A DNA stretch of 64,000 nucleotides from Salvator merianae (Eukaryota; Chordata; Lepidosauria; Squamata; Teiidae), in contig QVOM02000073.1 in assembly GCA_003586115.2 (NCBI GenBank), forward strand, positions 36,460,305-36,524,304, read 5' to 3'. Position 1 is the first letter of the stretch, and each line of letters begins with the position of its first letter. Positions 14,279 through 28,344 of this stretch are shown here, one piece after another. A model generated the notes under the pieces. That model had not been told where the DNA came from. It made no database searches and saw nothing but the letters and a program-made list of their open reading frames with translations. Made by a program: the position numbers and the translations under genes.

Positions 14279-17200
14279 GAATTCACATTTCTTTGAAATT
14301 TTCTCCCCACCACCATCAGCTGAATGGTTTTCAATGGATTCTTATTTCTCTATTCGAATTGCATCTCTGCTTTTTTTCTGCACTGGTTTCCTAACCACTG
14401 TCCTGAAACAGTAAAAGAAAAACAGGCAACTACCTTTAGAGGAAAACACACTATTACTACTATTATATGAATTGTTCAGGATGCTTTTACATTATCTGTT
14501 TCTTGTATTGATCAAAATGCTAATTAAGTTTATAGAATGTTATATCACCAGCTTGCTCTTTCCCATGTTTCCTCTCCTTGTAACACAGGAAAAAGAGCTC
14601 AGTATTTTTAAGTGAAGAAGAAATTGCTTCTTTTCTCCAAGTCCCGTGGAATGGCAATGAGCTGCATTACAATAATCTTCTTGGTGAATGGGCTCAGACA
14701 GACATCACCTCTGTGTACAGGCTTGGTGAGTAAATGCGTCTCCCAAACATACACTTGCTTCCCATGATGCTGTGTCCTGCCCATTTTCATTTCTCCCCAT
14801 CTGTTCACACTATTTATGTTTTGGATCTTTGCCACTGATTGTTGTTGAATAAAACAGCAGAAGTAGCTTCATAAATCTTAACCATGACCTATAGATATAT
14901 AGAGAGATGTTATTTTGATAGTGCATTCTGAAAGAAGAGTGAGATTGATTTCATCTAGGCCCCACCAGGTACATTTCACTGAATGGTATATGATAATGAC
15001 TCTTGTAGCACAGTTCTGGATATTGTTGGCATTCTCTGTTGGAAGTGATTCAGAATTGACAACTCCTTCCACTCAAGCATCCACAGTACTTACTTTATGG
15101 CACTAGTTTGTGTGTCTGTACCTCATAAGTCTTGGAGCAAATTTCCCAAGTTTAATTTAAGTTAAATATATTTCCACATGTCTAAGGCTTTCTTAGTTGC
15201 ACTAAATAAGCTTCTCATGGGTTTGCATGTTCCCCTGCCCTTCTCTTGGTCCTGCAGATGGCTTTGAACCTGTAGTGATGCACCCATGGCCACCATCAGG
15301 TGAGTATGGATGAAGGGGGAGTTGGATACTGTTTGCTCTGAAATTCATCTCTTTGAGAGGAAGCATTTCCGTGTGGCTTATCTATCTCTTTCAGATGCAG
15401 TTGTACAGGGACTTAAGGATGGCTGGATGTTTGAGGGTTGGGGGAACAAGGATAGCAACTGTTTGCCCACTCCTAGTGATTCTGAACAGTCCAGTCCAGT
15501 TGGTGAATATTCACCCTCTTCTCTGGAACACTTACTTCTGCCTGAACCTGATGACCTTGATGACCCCAAATTCTTTATTGACTTGAATGCTGGACACATG
15601 GAAGATTCTGATGTTTTTGACCCTATACTGACTTTTCTCAATCAAGATGGTTATGTGGCCCATTTCCAAAATCTCTATGACCTCTCTTTTTCCTTCCTCA
15701 GTTCTACCTTCTATGGCTTCTCCAGTGAGGAGGAACTAGTCTTATACCTGGAAACATCCAGGAATTGGGCCAAGAGGGGTCATCTTGTGTGGGCTCACAT
15801 CCGGATATGCTTTCTTTTGGGCCGCCTCTGTGTCAAGAGGGCCAAATTTTCTCAAGCTCGGGTTTATTTTGAGGAAGCCATGAGTACTATGGACAAAGGA
15901 TTTCAAGATTTGCCCCTGCTCACATCATTGCACACAAATCTTGCTGCCATTTATCTGAAGCAGAAGATGAAGCAGAAATTCTTATCTATAATTGGGAAGG
16001 TAGCATCCCTCTTGGCTTGTCTGCCTGGGCATTGCTTCAGTTCTGAGAATGAGCTACAGGTTGTGATGTACATCCTGAGAGAAGCCATTGCTGTGGGCAA
16101 CACTGATTTAGAAACTCGGGCCTGCTTCCTTATAGTTAGGCTCTTCATGCAGCTGGGCAAGTATGATGAGGTCCTACCATTTGTGGAACGCTTGCAAGTC
16201 CTATGTACCCGTTACTCCAGCCAGGACTCTTTAGACACAGTGCCAATCCTGGCATATCTGTATGACAAGAAGTGCCTGCCACACATTGCCTTGGCATCTG
16301 CCAGACTGTTTTTCCCCACTAAAGTAAGGGGGTCATTGACTCCTATTTGGAGAGCTGGATTTATCCTTGCAAATGCCTTGAAGCTCCAGAAAGTTCATGA
16401 GAGAAGCAGGCACAACATCCCCACCTTGGCTTGCTTTTATTTGAGTTGTGCTTTGGCCTTCTCCTGTGAAAATGAAATTGTACCCACTGAGAGAGTCTTG
16501 TGTGCACTTTTATCCAAAATGTACCTCAAGCATGGCATGTTACAAGGGGCTGTTCATTATGCAGATCGTGCTGTTGACCTTGGCAAGCGGATGGGTGAGG
16601 AAGAAGCTTTTGAATCTTCTCTTTCTTTGGGATGGATGTATGCATTGAACAGTCAACCAGAAAAAGCTTCCAAGATCATGCTTTGTCTCCTGCATTCACT
16701 ACGAGAGACAGACAGTGTCACACAAGATGGGGTTGTTCACAACCTTCTGGCTATTGCTCTGAAAGGAGAAGGTCAGGTGCAGAAAGCAGCAGAGAACTTC
16801 TTAGAGGCCTTAAATAAAGCCCGTGAGACTGGCAACCAAAGAAATCAAGCCATTGCCCTGTCCAATTTTGGATGTCTGGCTGTCTCTTGCAAAGCAAACC
16901 ACCTAGCAGAATACTACCTTTTCTATGCTATTAGATTATATTTTGAACTCGAGGGTGGGGAAGACGCACAGATGGAGCTGGTGCAGATATTGCTGTGGTT
17001 GGCTCAGTCTCAAGTGGAGAGGCATAAGAAAGAAGACAGCCAGCTGTTCTATGAGCTGGCCTTGGCAACTGCATTGAAGACGTACAACCTGAAAAGTGAG
17101 TAGTTAGCCTGGTGGGATGTAGGTTAGAGAACTGGAGGTTGTTCCTTGCTATTTTAAAATATATAAATCCTATACTCTGTTACATACCATACAGGTCAAC

Positions 17201-20200
17201 TTCAGGTCATTCAGTGCCTTTGCCATTTCTACAGCAAATTGTATCCCAATACCAAAGCTTGCATTATTTACTATGAGCACCAGCTTCTTTTAGCTCAACG
17301 GCTTCAGGACAAAGATCTTGAAGGACAAGTTCTGCAAGTTCTCAGTCAGCTATACCAGTGTGTGCCTACAACCAGGTGAGTTGGCATTATACAAATCTTT
17401 AATCTTTGGAAAGATGACCTGCTCTAGCTGGGAATGAAACATTGTCAACTTTTTTTTCTTCAAGGCTATTTTTATTATCAGATTATTTCCCATGTCTCGT
17501 TGGTTTTTCAGGGCCATGACTGTGAATGGATATATGACTGCTTCCACATGTTGTTTTGTGGGCAACCCCTAGTTAGCCACGGGTTGGGATGGGCAAACAG
17601 CTGTGTTCCAGGCTGCATCTAGATGTTGCTTACATATTCCACTACGTTTGGATATTACAGACTATCCAAATATAGCGGAATAAGTAAGTGACATCTGGAT
17701 GCAGCCCCAGTCATGCTCAGTTCGTACTCTGAGGGCCTGGGAAGAGTGTGCCAAGTAAAGAGTGGAAATTCCACTATTGTCACATCTCGCTCCAGGAAAC
17801 ATCTCCACACCAGTGTCTAGCATGTGACACCAGCTGAAGGACACCTCAGAAGGGTGGGGTTTTCCTGACCCTACTCAGCATGTGGCCAGGAAAGGCCACT
17901 CTGGGATCGCAGAGGTCTGGATAAACTCTTTAAGGCTACCCAGAGAAAATGTGGGCTTTCGACAAAGGACTGTCCAATCCGCAATAAGTATGGAAACAAT
18001 CTGTGTGCAGATACGAATATATACACAGTGAAAGATCTGTTAACTGCTACCTAATAAATTGGAAGACTTCTGCTGATTAATCCAGTACACAAATTTCCTG
18101 CTGATTAATCCAGTACACATATTTCCATTATCCTTCAATTTTTGCCATAAGCTGTAAGGTAGCAGAGGCCTGCTTTTGGTTCCTCTCTCACAGATCTTTA
18201 AACAGAACTCAGAACCACTCAGGAAGCATCAGTCTGCATGTGTAGAAAGAGTTCTTATCAAAGATGTAGCTAGAAACAGCTTCTCTGTGGTGCCCAGTGA
18301 TAACTCACATGGCAGAACTAGCAGGGTGTCAGAAGATCTCTGCATTTTGATTTGTTGTTATAGCAAGATGTTTCCTAAGTGGCAGAAGTACCACTTGAAA
18401 GTTTTGGAAAAGAAAGAAAATAGCCACAGCTGTAATGAGCTTGGCCTACATAAGCTCAGCTAAAACCTCTGGGGAATGTCAGTTACAGAGAGTAAAACAG
18501 ACTGCATTCTTTCACAAGCATCACAAAAGCGAAAGTGTTTCTTTTGCAGGTGATAATGGGGGATTTTAGCCAAGAACAGATAATGGAGGATTTTAGCCAA
18601 TCAGTCAGACATTCCAAGTGATTTTAACTAAGGATGTTCAGACTGCTAAAGAAGCAGTCAATTCCTTGATTTCCAAAGTGGTTTATTTCTTTAGGATTAT
18701 GAACCAATTATTTATGACAGATTAACATGGTGACCATTTCAACATAACCATGACCAGGAGTAAAACCCAGTTTGGTGACACCTAACAATAGCAACACCAA
18801 CACCAACAGAAACCTTCACTTTCCCTGGGTTCATCTCCTGTTAATATCTGAAAAATGGCCAAATTTATTAAGTGTGCTGACCTAAGATGCAAGTGTCCCA
18901 AGTAAATTCACGTGAAAGGGTTGCATGGTCCACATGGGTGGCTAAACAGGAGGAAATGAAGTTCATCAATATCATGGAATCTATAGATAGTTCACTTGCT
19001 TTGTCTCTTAAATACATGCAACTGTCCTTGTGCGTGCCTACAGTGCTGGTCATGTGGTTCAGCCTGGATGCTAATCTTCCTGTGCAAGGTCAGAATTAGC
19101 TCAGAGGAAAAGAATGTAAGAAGCAGGCGTCTGTCGTGTGAGCACCGTTGTTCAAGATTAACAGTGGCGCCTCAGTCACTGAATGAAAACAACAGCTGGA
19201 ATTCACAAGCTTCAAAGACCGGTTGGGCAGATAAACATAAACAGGGCAACAGGACATTCCAGTATACTGGTTATTAGTATGACTGTGTGCCACAGGCCCC
19301 CTCTGGGTGAACATATGTGTATACCAAACTCTTACATCATGCTTTGGAGATGCTACAAATGGAAAATGTTAATTTTTGGGGATTGTTAATTAAAAGCATG
19401 TTAAGAGTGGATGGCTTCTATGTAGTTTCTTTGCAGCTAAAGATGCAGCTACAGCATTAGAGAAAATCCCACTTAAAGATCAACCTATATATTTATTTAT
19501 TTAAAACATTTATATCCCACCCTTCACTGTATGGTTGCAGGGTAGGTTATTATTAATAGAAACATTAAAAATACAATTCAATAAAACTACAGTTCTCCCC
19601 ACCCAATGCCCACAATCCATCAGTGCTCTGCTCAGGGTATCCTGTCTCCTGAAGTGTAATGAGTGGCAGTCAGTAAGGATGCGTTTTCCACTCTGGCAAT
19701 CTGCTTTAAGATCTGTCGTCTTAGGAACGCCAGTTTGTGCAGGGAGGAGGAGCATGCAGGGCAGAGGCAGAAGAGGTGGAGGTGGTGAAAGAGGAAGAAA
19801 TGAAGGCAGTGGTAGAAGAGGTTAGAGGTGGAGGCGGCATGCCTGTGACAGTATGGTACCATGCTTTGCTCCACTGTGGGTCCCTCTCCTTTGGCAAACC
19901 ACTGCTACTTTCTGGGCAAGAATACCTGGTGCTCATGCCATTCTTTTGGGCATCAGACCAAAAGGGCAAATACCTTCAGAGGCTATGTTCAGATGTGAGG
20001 CCATTCTGGTTTGAGTGCCACTTCAGTGTGCACATGTTCAGCACTTTCCACTGACTGACACTGTCCACAAGGAATCAAGTGGAATGATGATGCTTATACC
20101 CCCCTCCCCGTAATTTAATCATAATTCCCCCTAATTGCAAAATATCCATTAGTTAACCATAGTGCTTTTTATCTGCAGTGAACAACCTGTTTTTCTATTT

Positions 20201-23200
20201 GATACACCCATAATTTCCTAACTTTTAGAACTCTTTGAGTTTTAGACTGACCTTAATCACTGCTTTGTTGTGTTGGCTGGGCAATTTATTTTTATTTTCA
20301 GTTTTTTGTAGCACACCCTGCAAAAGCTGGTGTTGAAGGGTGGTACTGGAATGTTAAAACAATTATACATTATTATTTTTTTTAAAAAAGCAACTCTGGC
20401 ACGTACTCGTGCTTTAAACTGATTTTGGCATTTAGCAAATTAGGCAGGGCAATGTCCTGATTTACTGAGCTCTCATACCCTTGAGGGATTTGCTTTCTTG
20501 CTTTTCTTTTAATGCACCTCTCCATTTAGTGAGTTACTTGTCAATGCCCTACATGCAGTGCTGGCTGCAGTTGTCTTGGACTCAGCAGGCTAATGCTCCT
20601 CTGTAAGGGCACAGTTTGCTCAGAGGGAAAGAATGTAAGGAGCAGGTATCTGCTGTGTGGGATCCATTGTTCACAGTTTGCAGTGGATGAAGACGAAGGC
20701 GCTATAGAAGAGGGTGTGTATCTAGAACTGCAGCCTAAGCTGGGTTGTGTTTTCCCTTGCTAATCAATCCTCATTTCACCGTTATTGCTTGCGCATGTGA
20801 ATAGCAGAGGCAAGTGCAGAAGATGCAGTTGTTTAGGTGTCTTTTAGTGTAGCTTGAATGGATATCAGGGTGGCTTCCATAGACAAGCTTCTATTCTCAA
20901 ATTCTTAAGCAATTCTTGCCAGTCTGATAATAGGAAGCATTTGAAAACCTCTATAAGTTGGGCTAGTGCAGCCATGCCCCGTAATATTGTGCCATTGTTA
21001 TTGTGTATGTTATTGTGTTACTTATTTATTGCAAAATAAAACAGGCTAGTAATCTGAAATGGGCTGAGCACTCACTTAATCCAAATACAAAATAGTCCTA
21101 ATTCAGGCAATTTAGTCCAGAAAAAGAGGGGAAAGGCAATAGCTTGTCAGGACAGCCAAAACCGAAGTTAGCCTATAAACTGACTGAATGCCATGTCTGA
21201 TGACACCCTTAGAATCATCAGAGCTGTTACCAGTGAACGCTTTGTTGTTGCTCTTGTGTCTAAGAGCTTGCCAGGAAGGAGTCCCTAATTCTGCCCATTT
21301 CCCACTTGTTTTTGTAAATATTAATGGAGGCTCAAAACGCATGAAGTTGAAGCTGCTAGGAAGGGAGGAAACAAGATTTATTTACTTCCCAGTCTGAGGT
21401 TTTTAATAGATCAACTGTGATGTTTTAAAGCTGAATGTAGGAGTGGCAACATTTAGCAGCCTGTTGTCATTTTGCACATTATACCCTACTGTCTGTACAT
21501 GTGTGGTTTTATTCCCCTTCCCTTTTGTCTGTCACATGAAAACCATAAGCCTTCCACAAAGGGTCTTTGTCACTTCTGCATTTTGGCCAGTACCAGTCCC
21601 AGTGAACTGAAACTGTCTAGTAACAATTGTTGTTGCTACGAGAATGAGCATTGGAAATAGGCTTTGGAACTAACAGTGGCTTCTGAGACTTGCGTGGCAG
21701 CAGCATGAGTATTGGCATTGTGCTGTGGATTTCTTTAGATCGTTCTGGACTTGGGTTCTGATCCACTGCGGATCAGAGCTGAGCACAGCACTATCAGATG
21801 CACTTTGCCCCACCCAGCCTCCAGTTCTCATCATCACCGATAGGATCATAAAAAAAGCCCAGCGGAATCAGAGCAATGACCCACATAAAAAAGCACATTG
21901 GCCTTCCAGAGGTGAATCAGATGCTAGGCGTAGGTCTGGCAGAAGAGCACACATTCTCTGCTGTGGTCTGTGCTCTTCTCCGTCTCCCCTGTTCTTCAAG
22001 ATATAGCTCTGTAAAAATATACCATGTCATGCATTCTTGCCCCCCAACCCATCAAAATACAGTGATTGTGTGGCCATTATTGGCACGGTTAAGTTTCCTT
22101 GTAGCTTTGGACATGCATACAATTCTTACGGTAAAGGAACGCTGGCTGCCTTGAAATTTAGACAGGACTAGAGTTGGATACTATTTTGCTTTGGCATGCC
22201 ATGAAGGGTAGACCAATAGGTGAGCCCTTTGATATCTGGGGTGTCATGCCAGTAAGCCTCTTCTGCCCGTTTGCAGTATGCCAGTCTGTACTGTGCCAGC
22301 TCTGGCAGAGGCTTCATTCTGTAGCTCCTTGTTATCTGGATCCTGTCTGCATATCTGCGGGGGTTGGGGGGGCATCAGGCAGCCTTACCACATTTGTAAG
22401 TGGGAGTCTCAGAATAACTGAGCTTCTTACCTCCTGCCTTTTTTTGTCTCAAGCCTGCTACTATCTGAATGGCAATTCTTTTCAGAGAAAGAAAAGAGAG
22501 TGAGTGGCCCCTGTAGCTACACAGTGTTGGTTTCCACTTCAATAAGAGCAAAAGGATCTCTGCTTGAAGGCACTTGCAAAACTTGCTCCCCCACAGTACT
22601 AAAGAAAGAGATTGTGTTTGCTCCTGTCTTGACACCCTTGCTGAATGAGACAGGTTGTGCGTGTCTGTACCACTGCTAGCAGCTGCTTCAGCGAGAAAAG
22701 AAGTAGTACCAGCATTTCCCTCATTAGTCTTGCCTGTCTGACCTGAAGAAGAACATAACATTGTTATCTCTTGCCTGCACATGGCTAACAAAATGCCACA
22801 CAGGGCATTTTTAACATTTTCTTCCATTGCATTCATCCTCTCAGATCCAAAGCATGTGGCATTCTTTATCAAAATGTTTAGCCGTGACTGCTGTGCTGCT
22901 GACTGCCAGGATAAGACAAACCCTACCATTTCTCTGTAGCCTGACCCTAGGGATAACAAGGGCACAGTGTACCAGTCTCTGAGGCTGCATTCACACGTAG
23001 CAAAAAAGTGGCTTAAAAATCACTTAGGGAGGTAGCATTCTCATTCCGTCTCTAATCCAGCTTTCTTAGCCTAGGATGTCCATGAGAGGGGGGAGGGGAA
23101 GACTAGTATGTAAACAATCCCATTTGTGAACCAGCTCTAAGCCGTATTGATGCCACCTCAGAGGTGCTTAGTGGAAGCACAAGTCTATAGTATGAAATCT

Positions 23201-26200
23201 GGCAAGGTTTGTGATTCAGGCCCCAGCTTCGCCTAAGTTTTAATCCACCATAGGTCCATTTTCAGAGTGAAAGAACCATAACAGCAAACTAAGAGTTTTA
23301 CTTTTGCATTATCTAACCCAGAAAAACTCCCCTCTGAGTTAGCTAATATGCAAAGAAAATAGCTAGTCATTTTGCTTATGTGCTCTGTCACTCTGAAGGT
23401 GGATCAAATGTGGATTAAAACTGACTCTTTCAGAAGTCAAATCCTCTGATGATGGACGTCGTAGTTATATCCAAAAGCTTAGGTTCTCAGAAGAACTATG
23501 GAACCCGGCAGAACAGCTCAAAAACTGCTACAAATGAGATTGAAACTGGCCGAGAAAGTCTACACTCTACCACTGAAGAGGCCTTTGCAATGTCTCAAGG
23601 TGGTACCATCTGCCTCTGACTCTTTTTGCTATTGTGATAAGAGTTCTCCCTCAGCTCTGGGTTTTGGTAATTTGGTGGGTAAATGTAAGGAATAATTATG
23701 CTTTGATGCTAGAAGACTTCACCTTTGCACCAAGATGTCTGAATAAAGAATCTTTCTTACCTCAAAGAAGGCTTAATATTTCTGCTAACACCTGGTTGGG
23801 CCTCACATGGAGTCTTTGTGCTTGTATCCCACATGCAGTATCTACTTACCATAATAAGGGACAACAGATTATAGGACACTGATGAACTCATAAATGTATG
23901 CGTTACACACTATATGCAGTTGGATGGACATATATGAAACAGATACTTACTTTTACTCTCCTTCATATGTACGGAGCTTATCCATTGTACCAAAGCACAT
24001 ATCTTTAATGTTGGGACGAAGGCTGTAATTGGATGCAACAAGAAAAACATCTCTGAGGCAGCTCAAAGACAGCTTCGAGGTGGGATTGTTCACACACCAG
24101 TCTGCCCCTCCCCTTTTTCATGAACATTCTGTGCTAGAAAAGGTGGATTAGAGAAGACCTGGGAACACAAGTGCCACACACTATCTCTATAAGGCACCTC
24201 CAAGTTACCCCTTTTGTTATGTCTGAACACAGCCTAAGATTCCACAGTGGTAATCTCCTTGATAGGGATGTGCACGAAGGCACTTTTCCCTTTTCGCTTC
24301 GCAGGAATGCGAAGCTCCTAGGCTTCATTTTCGTGCGAAAAAATACGCACGAAAATGAAGCCCTTCGTTTTCGCGGTGAAGATTTTCGCCACGAACGGAA
24401 GCAGAGAAAACAAGGCGAAGGGAAGAGCTTTGCCTTAATTTCTCTGCTTCGGATTGCGCTCGCCTCTCTCTCATTCCCCCCCCTAGTCTGTCAGTGTAAT
24501 GATAGACTGGGGGGGGGGAATAAGAGAGAGGCGAGCGCCATCGGAAGCGGTGAAATCAAGGCAAACCTCTCGCCTTGTCCTGGATACCTGCATTCTGGAG
24601 GGGGCAGCGCGCGCTCACGCCCCCGCTGCGTGCTGTCGATGCAATGGCGGGGTGGGGGGGGGGGGATGAGAGAGAGGCGAGCGCAATCCGAAGCGGTGAA
24701 ATCGAGGCAAAGGTCTTCCCTTCGCCTTGATAGCTCCGTTTCTGCTGGCTGCTGGCTGCCTCATTCACCCTAGTCTGTCAGCGCTCGCGCTGACAGCCTA
24801 TGGGGGTGAGTCAGTGAGGGGAAGAGAAGGAAAATCAACAGGAAGGGAATCCCTCCCTTCCGTTGAGTTTTCTCCACTTCCGCTCGCTGCTGGCTGGCTG
24901 ATTCACCCTAGGCTGTCAGCGCCAGTGCTGACAGCCTGGAGAGGTGAGACATCGGCAAATTGCGAAGGTCCCGAAATGCTTCAAAAAATTGAGGGACCTT
25001 CGCAATTCGCATTCGTGATTTCTGTTGCCCTTCGCATTCGATGCGAAGGGCACGAAATCACGAAATTCGATCGAAAATCGAATGCCACGAAGCTTCGTGC
25101 ACACCCCTACTCCTTGATAGTTGAACTGAAAAAGGAAGTGCCAGCTTTCTCTGCAGTGAATGCCCATAGTTCATTATAGTCTGTTTGGCCTTTTCTAATA
25201 CATCAGTCTTTGGGTTTAGAGCTAATTAGCCTGCAAGACCTGGCAAACAGAAATGCAAACAGAGCTGGTCTGAAAGGATTGGCTTGATTTGTCTTTGTGC
25301 ACAAACTCCCACAGTTCCTTTACAATAATGTGATACCCATGAACCCTACAGGTCTCTGAAACAGTCACTGGACTATACCAAGCAGAGTCTGAGGATTTTC
25401 ATTGACCTGGAGGAAACTGCCAAAGCAGCACAAGCTTGGCTACAGGCTGGGAGGCTCTACTATCAAATACAAGCAGATGAACTTGTGGAAATGTATCTCC
25501 AGGTATAGAGAAAAATGAAGAAAAAAGGGATGCTGTTGTTTATTACCTAACCAGTGTGTGGAGATGTTTTTTTTCCAAGAACAGAAGTTCTGGCACTGGT
25601 AAAAACAAAGTATTAAAGGAAAGAGGGGAAAAATCATTGCCTTGGCATGCTTGAGAAAAATAAGTTTTGACTTGTGTCCTGTGCGGTGTCTGGCACACAC
25701 TGATGGCTGAGTCAGAATTGGTGTCTCATAGTTGCAGTGTCAGCAGTGTCAGTTAATTTTCCTCCATTTGATAGATAATGGATAGATCTTGGCTAGAAGA
25801 CAGGCGTAATTCTTATAGAGTGTACCAATATACAAGTTTAGCTTGCAGCTTCACTTTCAGAGATTTGCAGCTGTTGGTCCCATTCTGACAAAGCTTCAAG
25901 TTGTGCTAAAAACATCATAATTTTTAACATGCGTAAATTGAATGCATTGTTTAAATATATAAATAATGGACAAATATACTTTATTCATGTGCATATTTAT
26001 GGTTGCAGAATATGTGGATTTAAAATATTTTGGGGTGAGAATTTAAGTGCTAAAGAAGCTGAAGCAGCTGAGTCATCAAAGCACAGAGAGAAATGTGAAG
26101 TGAGAGAGTGGAAAATCCACTAGTTAGTCACAAAGCAATCAAATCTATTTTTTTTAAAAAAACGTTTAGCAAATAAAAACTTCATTTCTAAAATACAAAG

Positions 26201-28300
26201 TTGCATGAAAATACTGCTTAAACCCTCATCTGACCTGATCACTTTTCTAGGCAGCCATACAGACAGCACTGAAATCTGAAGAGCTACACCTGGCCATGGA
26301 ACTGTATGAAGAAGCTGGAGATGTCTTCTTCAATGGGATTCGGAACAGACAAAAGGCAGTGGAATATTATAGGGTACCACCTCTAAGTACCTCTATAATC
26401 CATGCAGATTTTCTCAAACACCACACAAGGATTACAAATGTGATACAGAAACAGAAGGAGGGGAGCTAGATGAAATACGATACCAGAAAATAATTGGGGA
26501 GTGTGAGTGGGGGGAGCCCTATTAGAAAACACTTGGGAAGGGCAGAGACAAGGAGTCCATAAACTCCAGTGATCAGGGTTTCTTGGCATAAATAGACTGA
26601 TACAGATAACTAAAGTTACAGATCTCTGGAATCTGGATGCCACATTGCCAAAAGGGGTCATGGTTCACTGGGGACAAAGGAGTCTATGGAGAAGAGTGTC
26701 TTGATAAAGTTCTTTAGTATGTTCCCTTCCTAGTAATATTTCTAAGGCCATTTCCACACTTGGCAGTATTCCGGCTAGGAAGGGGTCCAGGGGTTAGCCT
26801 TTGGCATGCTAGTGTAGAGCAGAGGAAGCCCTACTCTCTCCTAGCATGCTCCACCTGCATAGAGCAGGATAGGGTGCAGAAAATGACACCCTATGCTGCT
26901 CTGCTGCTAGAACTTGGCAATAAGGTCTGTCAGCAAACTAGGGGGCTGTTGCTGGAGCCTAGGATGGGAAGGGCTGTCTGAGTGCGGACGGTGCTATCCC
27001 ATCCCACCAGCAACCCATCCTAGTGTGGGACAGGTTATGTATCCCGAGCCAGGATGTCCCGCCCTGGCCTGGGATACAGAAGATAAGTGTAGAAACAGCC
27101 TAAGATTTGTTACTATAAATCAAACTGCAGATAGATATGATTTGTAAACTGAAGCACAAGGGAATGTGAAATTTGTGAAATGATGCACAAGGGCCCATTA
27201 GTGAAGTTGGAAATTTCAGTGGTGCCAACAGGGCTTCCCGTATTGCCATTACTGCCTTCTTTGCCAGCAGGGAAAAAGAAAGTGAAAAACACTTACGCTC
27301 TGGGAAATGTATCATTTTAAATGTTCACCTTAGTTTTCTTCAAATATGTGAACTACAAAAGTCAGGCAACCATTTTGATTGTGTTGGATCCAACTTTTGG
27401 AAAGTTGTTGTGGAAGAACAAAGAATACTGTATGTGTGATTCTCTTCCACAGAACAAATAACATAGTCATAAAGTTATATAGGACTATTCCAAAATTGTG
27501 CCCTGTGTATCATAGGGGCCCAGTCACATCTATGTTTTAATCCAGCTTCGCTCCACTTTCAGACCGAGAGAACAGATTGCTGAAGTAATAAGATGTTTTC
27601 TTTCAGCATTATCTGACTCAGAAAATCCACCTTTGGCTTAGATTACATGGAAAGAAAATGATTAGTCACTTTGCTGATGTGTTCTTACAATCCAAAAGTG
27701 GCCTGAAGCTGAATTAAAACATAGGTGTGACTGGGCCTTTGAAGTCAGATTGACTGTTTGTTCTGATTGCAGAAAAGCCTATCTGACCGTAAGGGCAATC
27801 AGTCATTGGAACAGGTTACCACAGGAGGTGGTGGGCTCTCCTTCGCTGGAGGTCTTCAAGGAGAGGCTGGATGGATATCTGTCTGGGATGGTTTAGTGAA
27901 TCCTGCATAGAGCAGGGGGTTGGACTCGATAACCCTGGAGGTCCCTTCCAACTCTATGATTCTATGATTCTATCTCCCTCCACCCCAAATGACCTTATCA
28001 GGCTTTAAGTTGTATTATTTGGCCACACTAGCCTCACTACTATTAGTACTGCAAGAGATTGTGTTTCTGTTGGGTTGTTAGGCAAAAGAATCCTGTATCT
28101 TATGGCTAAATAAAAAGATTGGACCCTCAGATTAAAAATAACTTTTGATAGCAGTATTCTGAATTGTGGAAAGATGGAGTTGTCTTGGTTTCATTATTGA
28201 TGTTTTATGCCAAAGTTTTTTTTTTCTTTAATCTGACTGGGGAAAAGGTATCCATTCTATTTTAATAACCAAAAGATGTATAGAATTATTTTGAACTGAA

Positions 28301-28344
<44 letters not shown>

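Larger units (their letters stand above)
9912..14588 (+). other. SH3TC2 intron 8
   Basis: Holds a strong hairpin (10434-10494), a truncated palindromic element (11746), a GA microsatellite, an old interspersed repeat (13857-13950) and a TAA microsatellite. Other stretches (9920-10430, 10700-11740, 11850-12580, 12630-13850) show nothing assignable. Confidence 0.7.
17376..25351 (+). other. SH3TC2 intron 12
   Basis: 8 kb. Contains a 96-bp palindromic element (17611), short tandem duplications (18072, 18548), a duplicated interspersed segment (19038, 20549), a degraded inverted-repeat element (about 24025-24233) and a hAT-like element (24263-25109). 20700-22980 holds no recognisable repeat; a 196-codon minus frame there is discussed as a finding. 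Confidence 0.7.

Noticed and set aside
15310..15394. Upstream extension of the large frame (start at 15310) as coding
   Set aside because: It is intron 10 after a consensus donor at 15300; it lacks homology, and the acceptor at 15393-15394 gives the right phase.
19725..19830. Purine-rich GGAGG/GAAGAG stretch as a minisatellite or coding repeat
   Set aside because: No regular period; it is low-complexity purine sequence.
24171..24773. 200-codon + frame as a gene
   Set aside because: It crosses the left border of the hAT-like element and owes its openness to CG-rich repeats.
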